Shown here piece after piece: positions 50,918 to 60,313 of a DNA stretch of 64,000 bases; the stretch's first letter is position 1; every line of letters starts with the position of its first letter. The notes beneath the pieces are model-generated. The model saw only the letters and a list, made by a program, of their open reading frames with translations. It searched no databases and was not told where the DNA came from. This stretch comes from an uncultured Clostridia bacterium. GTDB taxonomy: Bacteria > Bacillota > Clostridia > Peptostreptococcales > Anaerovoracaceae. The stretch covers positions 124,001-188,000 of the forward strand of contig CALCEY010000009.1 in assembly GCA_937900415.1 (NCBI GenBank), in the 5' to 3' direction. The translations under genes and the position numbers were made by a program.

Positions 50918-51496
50918 ATGGAAAAGAGAAATTACGTTTTAGCATCAGGCTCGCCGCGCCGTATTGAAATGATGCGAGCTCACGGTATAGAGCCCGTGGT
51001 TATACCTGCGCATATCGAGGAAAATCTCCCTGCCATAGGAGGAATGACGGAAACCGTAATGTTTCTTGCGCTGAAAAAAGCCAAATCCGTCGAAAAGCTT
51101 CACGCTGACACTCTGCCTGAAAACAGCGTGATAATAGCGGCCGATACAGTCGTATACAAGGATGAGATAATGGGAAAGCCGATAGACAAGGAAGACGGAT
51201 TCAGAATGCTTTCGGCGCTTAAAAACACTTTTCACTATGTAGTTACAGGGGTTGCCCTTCTTGAAGCAGGCAAGCCCAACGCCAGAGTTTTCGCAGAAAC
51301 AACCAAGGTATACTTTACCGATTACAGCAATGAGGAGCTCCTTTCTTATCTCGATACCGACGAAGCATACGACAAGGCCGGAGGCTATGCTATACAGGGA
51401 TATTTTTCAAAATTCACGAAAAAAATAGAAGGCGGCTATAATACGGTCGTCGGCTTCCCATGGGACAGAATACAGCAGGAATTAAAATTACTTTAA
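50918..51496 (+). CDS. maf: Maf-like nucleoside triphosphate pyrophosphatase
   Basis: A 192-residue Maf/YhdE-family protein: LASGSPRRIEMM at the N-terminus, ADTVVYKDEIMGKP near residue 72 (catalytic Asp) and EAYDKAGGYAIQGYFSKF near 155. Such enzymes remove modified or non-canonical dTTP/UTP/CTP and affect septation. The frame opens at ATG 50897, but GGAGG lies just before ATG 50918 and the family motif starts there. Ends before a large palindrome that separates it from the convergent gamma-glutamyltransferase gene. Confidence 0.9.
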   Translation: MEKRNYVLASGSPRRIEMMRAHGIEPVVIPAHIEENLPAIGGMTETVMFLALKKAKSVEKLHADTLPENSVIIAADTVVYKDEIMGKPIDKEDGFRMLSALKNTFHYVVTGVALLEAGKPNARVFAETTKVYFTDYSNEELLSYLDTDEAYDKAGGYAIQGYFSKFTKKIEGGYNTVVGFPWDRIQQELKLL

Positions 51497-51517
51497 CCAT
51501 AAACTGCGCAAAAATAA

Positions 51518-51612
51518 AAAGAGCCGGGCAGCGTGGCATGAGATGACCACCAAAACTTGGATTTTAGATCCAACTTTTTGGCGGACAGTATAACAGCGGC
51601 GTCCGGCTCTTT
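51518..51612. terminator. Large imperfect palindrome between maf and the GGT gene
   Basis: Outer stem AAAGAGCCGG (51518-51527) / CCGGCTCTTT (51603-51612). Inside, CCACCAAAA pairs with TTTTTGGCGG and TTGGAT with ATCCAA around a 5-nt tip. A-rich sequence before and T-rich sequence after the outer stem make it a likely bidirectional terminator. At 95 nt it is unusually long and could fold as a structured RNA. Confidence 0.6.
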
Positions 51613-51642
51613 AATGTTATTCTGAAATTATAAATTATACGT

Positions 51643-53250
51643 TTACCATGCGGCAACGCACCCGTCAGCTCTCGGCTCTGTGGCTCCCGCATAGGTTCCC
51701 TCGTCAGTACGCCATATTATCTGACCTCTTCCGAAATCGAAGAAGGTTGGCGCTACCTTTACCTCGTGACCACGTCTTATCAGTTCTTCTGTAGCAGCAT
51801 AAGGAAAGCCCCTTTCCACCCAGATCTCTTTATCTCCTACCCACTGCCATCTCGGCGCATCCAGGGCTTCCTGTGGATTCAAATGAAAATCCACGGCGTT
51901 CATTACAACCTGCACATGCCCCTGCGGCTGCATAAAAGCTCCCATAACGCCAAAAGGACCTATAGCCTTGCCGTTTCTTGTTAAAAAAGATGGTATTATC
52001 GTATGATACGATTTTTTCCCGGGGCCGATACAATTTTCCGATTCTTGATCAAGGCTGAAATTCGCCCCTCTGTTCTGCATACAGATTCCTGTTCCCGGCA
52101 CGACTATGCCGGATCCGAAATTCCAATAACTGCTCTGTATGAAAGATACCATGTTGCCCTCGTCGTCAGCTGTGCAGAGATAAACGGTACCTCCTTTGTC
52201 GGGCTTTCCGGGATGAGGATCCAAAGCCTTTTCCGTTATCAGGCTTCGTCTCTCCTCTGCATATTTTTCCGACAGCAGCTGCTCCGACGTCACTTTCATA
52301 AACTTAGGGTCGGCCACATATCTTTTTCCGTCGGCAAAGGCCAGTTTCATAGCCTCTATCTGCTTGTGGTACGTATCGGCTGAATCCCTGCATTTGAAAT
52401 CAAATCCCTTGAGTATATTCAATGCCATGAGAGCCACTATGCCATGACCGTTAGGCGGAATTTCCCAGACGTCATATCCTCTGTAGCCGACCTTTATAGG
52501 CTGAACCCATTCGGGAGCATAACAGCTGAGATCGGATTTGCGCAGAAAACCTCCGTGTTCTTGACAGAAATCCGATATTTTATCGGCCAAAGTTCCTTCA
52601 TAAAATGCTTTCCCCTTCGACGCCGCTATTTTTTCCAGAGAATCGGCCATTTCCGCAGACTTCCATATTTCCCCGGCTTTCGGAGCTCTCCCATTCGGGG
52701 CAAACATCTCAAACCAGCCTTCATACTCTTTATCCTTGAATATTTCCCTGAACTGTTCAAAACATGTCTGCCATGCGTAAGCGGTTATCGGAGAAACGGG
52801 AAAACCCTCTCTTGCATATCTTACGGCCGGTTCAAACAAAGCTTCAAAAGGTAATTTCCCGAATTTATCGGAAAGAGATACCCATGAAGCTACTGCTCCG
52901 GGAACGGTAATGGGTACCATTCCGTAATTTGGAATACTGTCAAAGCCCAGGTCTCTCACCTTACCGGCTCCGGCAAGCATAGGGGCCGGCCCGCTTCCGT
53001 TAAATCCATGCAGCTTTTCTCCTGTCCAGACAAGCGCAAAGGCGTCGGAACCTATGCTGTTTGACATAGGCTCTACTACTGTCAGACAGATTGCAGTAGC
53101 CACCGCTGCGTCCACTGCGTTTCCGCCCTTTTTAAGGATTTCAAGTCCTGCCTCGGCAGCCAGATTTTGAGAAGTACAGACCATTCCCCTGGCTCCGTAT
53201 ATCACACCTCTCCTTGACGGATATTCATATTTAAAAGCGTCGAAATTCAT
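51643..53250 (-). CDS. Gamma-glutamyltransferase family protein, cytosolic (YwrD-like)
   Basis: A 535-residue Ntn-hydrolase: GGNAVDAAVATAICLTVVEP near 41-60, GIGSD-like SNSIGSDAFAL, and the self-cleavage site DKGGTVYLCTADDEG near 350, where Thr becomes the nucleophile of the small subunit. There is no signal peptide, unlike secreted GGT, so it probably acts inside the cell on gamma-glutamyl compounds such as glutathione. The closest well-known layout is B. subtilis YwrD. A single transcription unit with a short gap to the GDPD gene. Confidence 0.88.
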   Translation of the reverse strand: MNFDAFKYEYPSRRGVIYGARGMVCTSQNLAAEAGLEILKKGGNAVDAAVATAICLTVVEPMSNSIGSDAFALVWTGEKLHGFNGSGPAPMLAGAGKVRDLGFDSIPNYGMVPITVPGAVASWVSLSDKFGKLPFEALFEPAVRYAREGFPVSPITAYAWQTCFEQFREIFKDKEYEGWFEMFAPNGRAPKAGEIWKSAEMADSLEKIAASKGKAFYEGTLADKISDFCQEHGGFLRKSDLSCYAPEWVQPIKVGYRGYDVWEIPPNGHGIVALMALNILKGFDFKCRDSADTYHKQIEAMKLAFADGKRYVADPKFMKVTSEQLLSEKYAEERRSLITEKALDPHPGKPDKGGTVYLCTADDEGNMVSFIQSSYWNFGSGIVVPGTGICMQNRGANFSLDQESENCIGPGKKSYHTIIPSFLTRNGKAIGPFGVMGAFMQPQGHVQVVMNAVDFHLNPQEALDAPRWQWVGDKEIWVERGFPYAATEELIRRGHEVKVAPTFFDFGRGQIIWRTDEGTYAGATEPRADGCVAAW

Positions 53251-53343
53251 AGTAATACCAGCTCCTTTTTATGTGTTTTCTTTATTTTCCCTGCACACGC
53301 TTTATAGTTCGTATTTATCTTTCCGTATATATTCAATCTGCCT

Positions 53344-54108
53344 TTATTGGCAGCGATTCGGGTCAAATTTTTCAAATATCGGCGCACAGCCTAAAATTTC
53401 AGCCTTTTTCATATCTTCACAGCTTCGTATCGTCCACATGAACTTTGTACCCTTGTAATTTTTAAAGGCTTTATTTTCCCGGTTTTCAAACTTGTAGGCG
53501 ACGAAATCAGGCTTTCCCAGTATGTTCACCCATAGATTTCTCAGCATAAAATCCTTTGCCGCCGAAATCGGAAAGCCGTCCTTTTTCAAGGCCGCAGCCA
53601 GCTGCCCCCTCACAATGTCGGGTCTGTTCCTGCGCAGCCACATTATCGCTCCCGGATTAAAGGACTCCACGCAATACAAACCGTTATATTTATCGAGGGA
53701 CTGCAAAGCCCTTTCGCACAGGGCTGCTTCATTTCCTCCCTCAACCTTGAGTTCGACGATAAGGGGCGTTCTGCCGTCAACAAGTTCAAGCACCCGGTCA
53801 AAGTCGGGAATAACCTCCGTGCTTTCCTCTAAAAAATATTTCTGCGCCTCTTCAAGGGTAATCTCCTCTATCTTAAGATCTGCTCCGCACGTTCGCTCAA
53901 GTCCGGAGTCATGAATTACAGCCAGCCTGTTATCCTTCGTCAGGTGTATGTCCAGTTCTATCCCGAAGCCGTTAAGTACGGCACGTTTAAAGGCTTCCAT
54001 CGAATTTTCCGGTATTACCGGTTTTTGATGAAATCCCCGGTGAGCATACCTGTGCTTCAAAAGTTCCTTTAAAATTTTATTCTTTTTTGCTTGAAAATCT
54101 CTATCCAT
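53344..54108 (-). CDS. Glycerophosphodiester phosphodiesterase family protein
   Basis: A 254-residue TIM-barrel enzyme: YAHRGFHQK near residue 17, PENSMEAFKRAV, GIELDIHLTKDNRLAVIHD near 50-68 (metal Glu/Asp and catalytic His) and LIVELKVEGGN near 116. Soluble, no signal peptide. It hydrolyses glycerophosphodiesters to glycerol-3-phosphate and an alcohol, and could supply precursors for phospholipid or glycerol-phosphate polymers. Good start at ATG 54108. Confidence 0.88.
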   Translation of the reverse strand: MDRDFQAKKNKILKELLKHRYAHRGFHQKPVIPENSMEAFKRAVLNGFGIELDIHLTKDNRLAVIHDSGLERTCGADLKIEEITLEEAQKYFLEESTEVIPDFDRVLELVDGRTPLIVELKVEGGNEAALCERALQSLDKYNGLYCVESFNPGAIMWLRRNRPDIVRGQLAAALKKDGFPISAAKDFMLRNLWVNILGKPDFVAYKFENRENKAFKNYKGTKFMWTIRSCEDMKKAEILGCAPIFEKFDPNRCQ

Positions 54109-54270
54109 CCAAAATTCCTTCCCTTAAAAAACAACTAACAACTGCGCGATGAAAATCCTTATCCGGCTCTGACGTCCATCCGTCGTATTTTCTTAACAAG
54201 CTCTTACCGGCCGGCTCAAAAGCCGTTTCTGCTCCTTACCCCTAAATCCGCCCTAATCGTCTTAATCAAC

Positions 54271-55557
54271 TTAATCGCCTAAGTCAAAGGCCTCAAGACT
54301 GCTCTTCGGCAGAGCCGGTTTGCTGTCTCCGTGATTAACCAAAAGCATAGTACAAAAAGCCAGTACAGAAAACGCCGCCGCATAAGGAAACAGCGTCCAA
54401 TATCCAACATGCTCCAGAAACAATCCCGAAAGCACCGGCGTCAGCACCTGCGCAGCCATCGAAAACGTGTAATACATTCCTGTAAATTTTCCTATATCGC
54501 TGCCGCTGCACATTTCTACCACCATAGGATACGAATTTACATTTATGGCCGCCCATGCAACTCCAACTGCAAAAAACATTATATTTACTGCGAAATTGGG
54601 GGTTTTAAACATTGCGCCTGTGAAAAAACTTGCCGCAAGCAGAGCGACTCCGAGAAGAATAACCTTTTTTCTTCCCAATTTACCTGAAACCATACCCACC
54701 GGAATGAAAGATACCAAAGCCCCCACGGAGGCTATCATAAGCGCCCCTGCGAACGAGCCTCCCTCCATGCCCCACATCTGCACCGCATACTTTGAAAATG
54801 CAGTGGTAACAGCATTATACGCCATATACAAGAACGCTACGGAAAGCAGCAAAAATATCAAGCTTCTTCTGACGTCTTTCGGAAACTTTCCCTTCGAGCT
54901 TTTCTCATCTTCTCCGATATCTGATATTCCCCATTGCTTTTCCAGTTCTGTTCTTTCTGCAACCATCCTGTTTTCATCAACCAAAAACAGTATGACGACA
55001 AGAGAAATTATCATAATCGCCGCTATGGATATAAACAACGGTTCGTAATCAGGGGTTTCTCCCTCTCCGACTAAAACCATTATAAGGCCGAGAGCAAAAA
55101 TTATTCCTATTGCTCCCATGAGATTTATGATTGCGTTTCCCTTTGAACGAAGCGGCTTTGGAGTTATGTCAGGCATCAGGGAAACAGCCGGGGAACGAAA
55201 TATGCTCATTGATATCAAGGTCAACAGCAACACCGTTATGAAGAGAAACAGGTTTCGCCTGTTGGCGGCTTCAGGAAGCATCAGCATAAAAATTACCGCC
55301 AATACAGTTCCCACGAATATAAACGGAGTTCTCTTTCCTCTCTTATGATTTATTTTGTCAGACCAAGCCCCGAAAACCGGCAGCATTACCAGCGCAAATA
55401 TGTTGTCCAGCGCCATTATAGCTCCTGACAGGGCGTCTCCCATCTCAAAAGAATACTTGAGGATAAGCGGTACTATATTATCATAAACCTGCCAGAAGGC
55501 GCTTATCGCCAGAAAGGCAAATCCCACCATTACGGTTTTTTTATTATCAAGCTTCAT
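54271..55557 (-). CDS. MFS transporter (SLC45/GPH-like)
   Basis: A 428-residue transporter with about 12 transmembrane segments. WSDKINHKRGKRTPFIFVG after the second helix resembles the loop-2/3 motif of SLC45 or GPH-type sugar symporters. It overlaps the HAD phosphatase gene by 11 bases, so transport and dephosphorylation may be linked, for example of a sugar phosphate product. Substrate unknown. Confidence 0.82.
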   Translation of the reverse strand: MKLDNKKTVMVGFAFLAISAFWQVYDNIVPLILKYSFEMGDALSGAIMALDNIFALVMLPVFGAWSDKINHKRGKRTPFIFVGTVLAVIFMLMLPEAANRRNLFLFITVLLLTLISMSIFRSPAVSLMPDITPKPLRSKGNAIINLMGAIGIIFALGLIMVLVGEGETPDYEPLFISIAAIMIISLVVILFLVDENRMVAERTELEKQWGISDIGEDEKSSKGKFPKDVRRSLIFLLLSVAFLYMAYNAVTTAFSKYAVQMWGMEGGSFAGALMIASVGALVSFIPVGMVSGKLGRKKVILLGVALLAASFFTGAMFKTPNFAVNIMFFAVGVAWAAINVNSYPMVVEMCSGSDIGKFTGMYYTFSMAAQVLTPVLSGLFLEHVGYWTLFPYAAAFSVLAFCTMLLVNHGDSKPALPKSSLEAFDLGD

Positions 55558-56413
55558 CTCTTATTCTCCTCAGCAAATCTCTTATATCATTTAAAACATA
55601 GTCCGGTTTTACGCTGCTCTTTTCAATATCTTCAAGCGTACCTTCGCCGCTCAGTACAAAGCATGTTTCTATTCCTGCATTATACCCGCAGGCTATATCG
55701 GTATAAAGCCTGTCTCCGACAATCAGTGTCTCTTCTTTAGATACTCCCGTCTTCTCAATCGCCATGAGAGCCATGTCAGGGCGCGGCTTACCTATGAAAT
55801 AAGGAGTTCTGCCCGTCGCATGTTCGAGCATCTGACAAATAGCTCCGCAATCCGGAAGCGAGCCTCTTTCGGCAGGGCATACCCAATCCGGGTTTGTCGC
55901 AAAATAATCTGCTCCTTTGTTCAGCAGTAAGCAAGCATCCTGCAATTTTTTGTACGTCAGCTCCGTATCATAGCCCGCTATAAGTATTTCTGCCTCTTCA
56001 ACCTCCTTTTGCTCCTCTTCCGCTTTTAAATCGGCTTTAATATTTGAAAAGTCTTTTTCACCGGTTTTCGCAACAAGAAATCCCTCTTTCTCCATCTGAT
56101 TTCGAAAAGATTCCGTGCCAAGTACGTATATCTTTTTTCTCTTCCAGTCCCGGCCGTATTTTTTCTTAAGAACCGAAACCGAAGCGTCGACAGATGTCAG
56201 AAAATCCTCCGCTTCCGCCTCTATACCGAGCCTGTTCATTTTATCAATATAAGCGTCTTTTCCCTTAGACGAATTGTTGGTAAGAAAAATATACCGGCCG
56301 TCGCTTTTTTTGATATAATCCAAAAACTCCACTGCTCCTTCAAAAAGCTCGTCTCCCAAGTATATAGTTCCATCCATATCCAGTAAATACAATCTTTTAT
56401 TTTTTAATTCCAT
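55547..56413 (-). CDS. HAD-IIA family phosphatase (NagD/AraL-like)
   Basis: A 288-residue HAD hydrolase: LYLLDMDGTIYLGDELFEGA (motif I), FLTNNSSKG (motif II Thr/Asn), a C2-type cap domain at about 75-190, FIGKPRPDMA (motif III Lys) and IVGDRLYTDIACG (motif IV Asp). Such enzymes act on sugar phosphates or 4-nitrophenyl phosphate; true substrates vary. Coupled to the MFS gene by overlap. Confidence 0.88.
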   Translation of the reverse strand: MELKNKRLYLLDMDGTIYLGDELFEGAVEFLDYIKKSDGRYIFLTNNSSKGKDAYIDKMNRLGIEAEAEDFLTSVDASVSVLKKKYGRDWKRKKIYVLGTESFRNQMEKEGFLVAKTGEKDFSNIKADLKAEEEQKEVEEAEILIAGYDTELTYKKLQDACLLLNKGADYFATNPDWVCPAERGSLPDCGAICQMLEHATGRTPYFIGKPRPDMALMAIEKTGVSKEETLIVGDRLYTDIACGYNAGIETCFVLSGEGTLEDIEKSSVKPDYVLNDIRDLLRRIRDEA

Positions 56414-57046
56414 GAAATAATTATAAATGCTAAACAGTTTTCTGTAAAGCGGCCTGCCGAAGGTAACGATTGACGAAGGCTGAGATTGACGCAGTGCAGC
56501 GTTACAATAGTTGTAAAACTTCAGGCATAGAAAAAAGCGATTGAGTCCATTAGAATGGTTTTACCACAAATCATCTAATGAAAGGACTATCAACCGCCAT
56601 GAACAGTATAACACATTCACAACGATATTCGCCACATACAATTGATACAAAATTTCACGCAGTAAAGCCTGTACCGCTTGCGCCTAACGCTGTAAAACAT
56701 CTTGGAAAAAAGCCTTTCGGCGGCAAACTGCGCTCCTTAAAATCACAGACCGCAGAGCCTTCCCAGCTTAAGACCGCACACCATGACATCCTACTGATTT
56801 AAATACACGCTATGCAAAGACGCACACCGTAAAATCACGCCCCATAAAACCCATCTTATATAAAACCTGCTGCGTAAGGCCGAACCCGATAACTACTGCA
56901 TGTCGTAAGTTCAAACGTCGTAATTCCTAACGCTGTAAAACGCTAAAAAACATATGTCCTCTGTTCGTCTTTTCCATATACTCGCAAAGAAGGATAGCCG
57001 CTGTTTTCTGTCTGTAAACATAACAGCCGGCATAGTAAACAGCAAA
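56414..57046. other. About 630 bp without a convincing gene; possible transposase relic and short repeats
   Basis: A 74-codon plus-strand frame (56578-56802) starts MKGLSTAMNSITHSQRY, faintly like the start of IS3-type integrases, but loses that character after 30 residues; I treat it as decayed or spurious. CCTAACGCTGTAAAAC occurs twice (56683-56698 and 56926-56941) amid many short GTAA-containing words. No promoter, RNA gene or terminator is clear until 57047. Confidence 0.35.
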
Positions 57047-57079
57047 ACGGTGTAACCTTGTTTTCGGAGGTTGCACCGT
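57047..57079 (-). terminator. Hairpin after the broken surface-protein tail
   Basis: ACGGTGTAACC pairs with GGTTGCACCGT (one mismatch, 11-nt loop), with TTTTG following on the minus strand and ATTTTC on the plus strand. It lies about 110 bases beyond the stop at 57189. Confidence 0.55.
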
Positions 57080-57188
57080 ATTTTCTAAAATGCTTCTTTT
57101 CCGGCCTGCCGATAAAAGTACGCCGTATTTTCATGGTTTTCATCTGCCGGCGGCTCTATGGCTTTCGTTTATTGAAGCTTACTGACAT

Positions 57189-57389
57189 TTATTGATCTAT
57201 CCTTTTTCTGCCTTTCACGGTCAGCGCCAGAACCGAACCGCCTCCGACAAAAGCCAGAGTAATCCATGCAGGCAAACTGCTGTCATCGCCGGTCTCAGGG
57301 CTGTCTGTATCATCTACAGGTTTATCCGCGCCCGTAGCCGGAATATTCTCCGTGCTGCATAAAAATCCATCACATTTCACTGCGCCCAA
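57189..57389 (-). pseudogene. Fragment of a sortase-type surface protein (cell-wall anchor tail)
   Basis: The frame encodes only a C-terminal anchor: an acidic stretch, SPETGD, a hydrophobic helix (LPAWITLAFVGGGSVLALTV) and a basic end (KGRKR). There is no signal peptide, domain or Shine-Dalgarno, and the only start is a TTG in junk sequence. It looks like the end of a lost wall-anchored protein beside an intact one with SPQTGD at 57482. Confidence 0.6.
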
Positions 57390-57406
57390 ATATCGCAGAT
57401 GCGCAA

Positions 57407-57435
57407 AAGGGCTCCTTCGCTTCGATGGAGTCCTT
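57407..57435 (-). terminator. Terminator after the surface-protein gene
   Basis: AAGGGCTCC pairs with GGAGTCCTT (9 bp with one G-T pair, 11-nt loop); the minus strand continues CCTTTTGCG. It lies 47 bases after the stop at 57482. Confidence 0.5.
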
Positions 57436-57481
57436 GATATGCTTGTTATGAAGTTATACTTATACTGTTACTATGACTTTA

Positions 57482-59317
57482 CTATGACTTTTTTCTTTTA
57501 TAAGCTGCAACTGTCAACAATGCCGCAGCCAAAAGCATTACAGCCGGATACATCATATTGTTTTCGTCTCCTGTCTGCGGAGAATCAGGTTTTTCAGGCT
57601 TCACATTTATTTCAGGCTTAACATTGGTATCAGGCTTTGCTTCCGAATCGCCGCCGGATAACTTGTGGCCGCAGACTATGCATACGCCGTCCTCATAAGT
57701 GTGCCCTGATTCTGCAATAATCGTAGCGGCTTTTGTTACTTCTTTATTGCCTTCTTTATCCAGAAAATATTTATCGCAGCCTTCACAATACCAGTATTCT
57801 ATATTTCCTTTTGTTGTACAGGTAGGTTCAACTGCTTCAAAATGCTTCATATTGTGAACTTCCGCAACAGTCCCGCTTCCTGTAATGCTGCCGTTTCCCG
57901 TAACGCCTTCAGGGAGCGATACGCTTCCTTCATTTTCTATTTTTCCGTTGTTTTCTACTTTTACATTCCCGCCGGCATTAAGAGCAGCGTCCTTTGATAC
58001 CGTTACTACAGCCTCGCTGCCAATCCTCAGCCTGCCGTTTCCTGTGATGGTTAAGTCTGCGTTCAGCGAAAGATTTTTTGTGATTTCAAGCGTTGCATTA
58101 TCAGCAATTTCAATCGTAAAGTTTCTTCCCTCTGCGACTTCCATTTCAGGAAGCTTAAGATCTTTTTCTATGAGAACAGTATCGCCGTCTTTCACCTGCT
58201 TGTTTCCTGCGCCCTGAACGAGGAATTGCTCAAGAGCCACGTCTGACTGAGGCAGATATGTTACAGAGCCGTCTTCATTATACATGTACATATAGTCGCT
58301 GTAGTCAGCAGGTCTAACGTCCTCAGGGGTATCGTTCCATACCCAGCCATCCAAAACTACTTCGCCTGCCGGCATTATTACCGGTGCGCCGGGGGTGTCA
58401 TACATAATGTAATGATTATCGCCTGTTTCAAATGTATTCTTGCTGAAATCCACAGGGCTTCCCACAGTTCCTCTTACCTGTATATAGTGCATTTCCTTGT
58501 CTGCAATTATTCGGTTGTTTTCAAATCTCGCCTGAGTCTGTAAATATATGGCTCCGGCGTTGTCGAACGTACTGCCGGTAACTGTAATATCGTTATTAGC
58601 TGCTCCGGAAGTGGTAATAACCGTCGCTTCTGCTCCGGAACCGCCTGTAGGCCCGTTTAATACGCTATATACGCTGTTTATGAACTTACAATTATCTATC
58701 AGCATTTTTCCTCCGGCGTTTGGAATCATCGTTCTGAATGCGCCGTTAAATTCACTGTTTATAAATTCAATGCTTCCATCGCTTCCCTGACCGTTAATGT
58801 AAAGTCCATAGGACCACTCCTTGGCATCCAGTAAATTTCCACCGTTATCGGCTTCGTTTACAAAGCGGCAGTTATAAAACGTTATGTCCGCCTGATTGCC
58901 GTCCAGCGTAGTTGCATTGCCGCTTGAACGGTTACTGAGAGAAAACCTTACCGTCACGTTTTCAAGTCTGATAGTGGTCTTTTCGCCGCTTCCGATGCTG
59001 AAAAGCGCACCGCTTTCCGGCTCGTTCGGCGTTATCGTAATATTCTGAAGCGTTCCGCTTTTCACTGTTGTCTTACCCTTAATTGTGTATTTATCCGCTC
59101 CGTCTACAGTAATATTTTTATTAAGAGTAATATTTTCCGTAACATCACTAAGGAGCTTTACGGTTGAACCGTCTTCGGAGTCTGCAATTGCTTCCTGAAG
59201 CGTAGCATATTGACGGCCGCCGGCTTCCGCCACATTGGTATCGGCAAATGCCATCGCAGGAATTAAAGAAAGTACAACCATAACAGAAATTGCTATGACA
59301 AATATTCTTTTTTTCAT
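57482..59317 (-). CDS. Sortase-anchored surface protein with beta-helix-like repeats (SPQTG tail)
   Basis: A 611-residue exported protein. Residues 1-26 are a signal peptide (VIAISVMVVLSLIPAMAFA). Residues ~35-470 have the alternating polar/hydrophobic pattern of a right-handed beta-helix (ATLQEAIADSEDGSTVKLLS; NITLNKNITVDGADKYTIKG). Near 490-550 is a Cys-rich module (CTTKGNIEYWYCEGCDKYF, CIVCGHK). It ends with SPQTGD, a hydrophobic helix and KRKKS, a sorting signal of the (S/N)PxTG type recognised by clostridial class B-like sortases. No sortase gene is in the window. Shine-Dalgarno GAGGGAG before ATG 59317. Function unknown, adhesion plausible. Confidence 0.8.
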   Translation of the reverse strand: MKKRIFVIAISVMVVLSLIPAMAFADTNVAEAGGRQYATLQEAIADSEDGSTVKLLSDVTENITLNKNITVDGADKYTIKGKTTVKSGTLQNITITPNEPESGALFSIGSGEKTTIRLENVTVRFSLSNRSSGNATTLDGNQADITFYNCRFVNEADNGGNLLDAKEWSYGLYINGQGSDGSIEFINSEFNGAFRTMIPNAGGKMLIDNCKFINSVYSVLNGPTGGSGAEATVITTSGAANNDITVTGSTFDNAGAIYLQTQARFENNRIIADKEMHYIQVRGTVGSPVDFSKNTFETGDNHYIMYDTPGAPVIMPAGEVVLDGWVWNDTPEDVRPADYSDYMYMYNEDGSVTYLPQSDVALEQFLVQGAGNKQVKDGDTVLIEKDLKLPEMEVAEGRNFTIEIADNATLEITKNLSLNADLTITGNGRLRIGSEAVVTVSKDAALNAGGNVKVENNGKIENEGSVSLPEGVTGNGSITGSGTVAEVHNMKHFEAVEPTCTTKGNIEYWYCEGCDKYFLDKEGNKEVTKAATIIAESGHTYEDGVCIVCGHKLSGGDSEAKPDTNVKPEINVKPEKPDSPQTGDENNMMYPAVMLLAAALLTVAAYKRKKS

Positions 59318-59595
59318 AATACTTCTCCCTCATATCAAAATTGTAATAAAATTACATAAAAGCTGACTTAGCCTTGTATTTATTCTGTCACAACAAGCTT
59401 GTCTATGCAAGTAAAATTACGTAAAACTTTTTTCCATGACTCTTAACATCCAAAGACTGCCGACAGCGGCCTGATTATACGTGCCGTCAAATCCGGCAAA
59501 ATCCTCTTTCTGAGCAAAAGTGAATATAAAATTCTTTATTGAAAAGAATAACAATTGTAATTTTCAATATCAATATAAGAAAGTGAGGTTTATAT
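59318..59595. other. Divergent intergenic region of the surface protein and cotJC
   Basis: About 278 bp. On the minus strand TTGCAT, 17 bp, CAGAAT near 59385-59413 may serve the surface protein. On the plus strand TGAATATA at 59521 might be a -35 for a sporulation sigma factor, but I see no matching -10. Nothing else. Confidence 0.35.
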
Positions 59596-60264
59596 ATGTT
59601 CAAACACGAAAAAATGCTTTTTCACCCCGTAGCGGTAGAGCAGCCCAACCCTCAGTATGCTGCGCTTTTGCAGGAGCAGCTCGGAGGCGCCAACGGCGAG
59701 CTGAAATCTGCGATGCAGTATATGTCCCAAAGCTTCAGAATCAAAGACCCTCAGATTAAGGATCTGTTTCTCGACATAGCCGCAGAAGAACTTGGTCATA
59801 TGGAAATGGTAGCTCAAACCATAAATCTCCTCAACGGCCATGACGTGAATGCGGAAAATGTTCCAAACGGTGAAATCCAGTCCCACGTGCTTTTGGGACT
59901 TAATCCTGGCCTCATCAATGCTTCGGGATATTCATGGACAGGCGACTATGTTACCGTTACAGGAGACCTTTGCGCCGATCTGCTTTCTAACATCGCCTCG
60001 GAACAGAGGGCAAAGGTCGTATACGAATATCTTTACAGACAGATAAACGACAAAAAAGTAAGGGAAACCATAGACTTTCTTCTGAACAGGGAAGAGGCTC
60101 ATAACGCTATGTTCCGCGAAGCCTTCAACAAAGTTCAGGATACGGGCTCAAACAGGGATTTCGGCACTACGAAAGCAGCTAAAATGTATTTCAGCATGTC
60201 CGAGCCGTCTCCTGAAAACAGCTCTTTTCCAAATGCAAAAGTGAATCCTCCCTCTTTCAAATAG
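59596..60264 (+). CDS. cotJC: Spore coat manganese-catalase-type protein (CotJC)
   Basis: A 222-residue ferritin-like four-helix protein of the Mn-catalase family: GELKSAMQYM (Glu35), AAEELGHMEMVA (Glu65/His68), ASEQRAKVVYEYL and NREEAHNAMF give two Glu/ExxH pairs for a di-manganese centre. HPVAVEQPNPQYA at the N-terminus is typical of CotJC. In Bacillus cotJABC is under sigma-E; cotJA and cotJB are not next to it here. GTGAGG is seven bases before ATG 59596. Confidence 0.9.
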   Translation: MFKHEKMLFHPVAVEQPNPQYAALLQEQLGGANGELKSAMQYMSQSFRIKDPQIKDLFLDIAAEELGHMEMVAQTINLLNGHDVNAENVPNGEIQSHVLLGLNPGLINASGYSWTGDYVTVTGDLCADLLSNIASEQRAKVVYEYLYRQINDKKVRETIDFLLNREEAHNAMFREAFNKVQDTGSNRDFGTTKAAKMYFSMSEPSPENSSFPNAKVNPPSFK

Positions 60265-60313
60265 AGGATGCAATCTGCTTTAATCGGTATCGCCCGTATA
60301 TCTGTCACGCCTC

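Noticed and set aside
56578..56802. 74-codon frame resembling a transposase start
   Set aside because: Similarity is limited to about 15 residues, and the rest is compositionally odd and followed by short repeats. Reported only as a possible relic.
59521..59555. Sporulation (sigma-E or sigma-G) promoter of cotJC
   Set aside because: A -35-like TGAATATA is present, but no sequence at the right distance matches a known -10 well enough.
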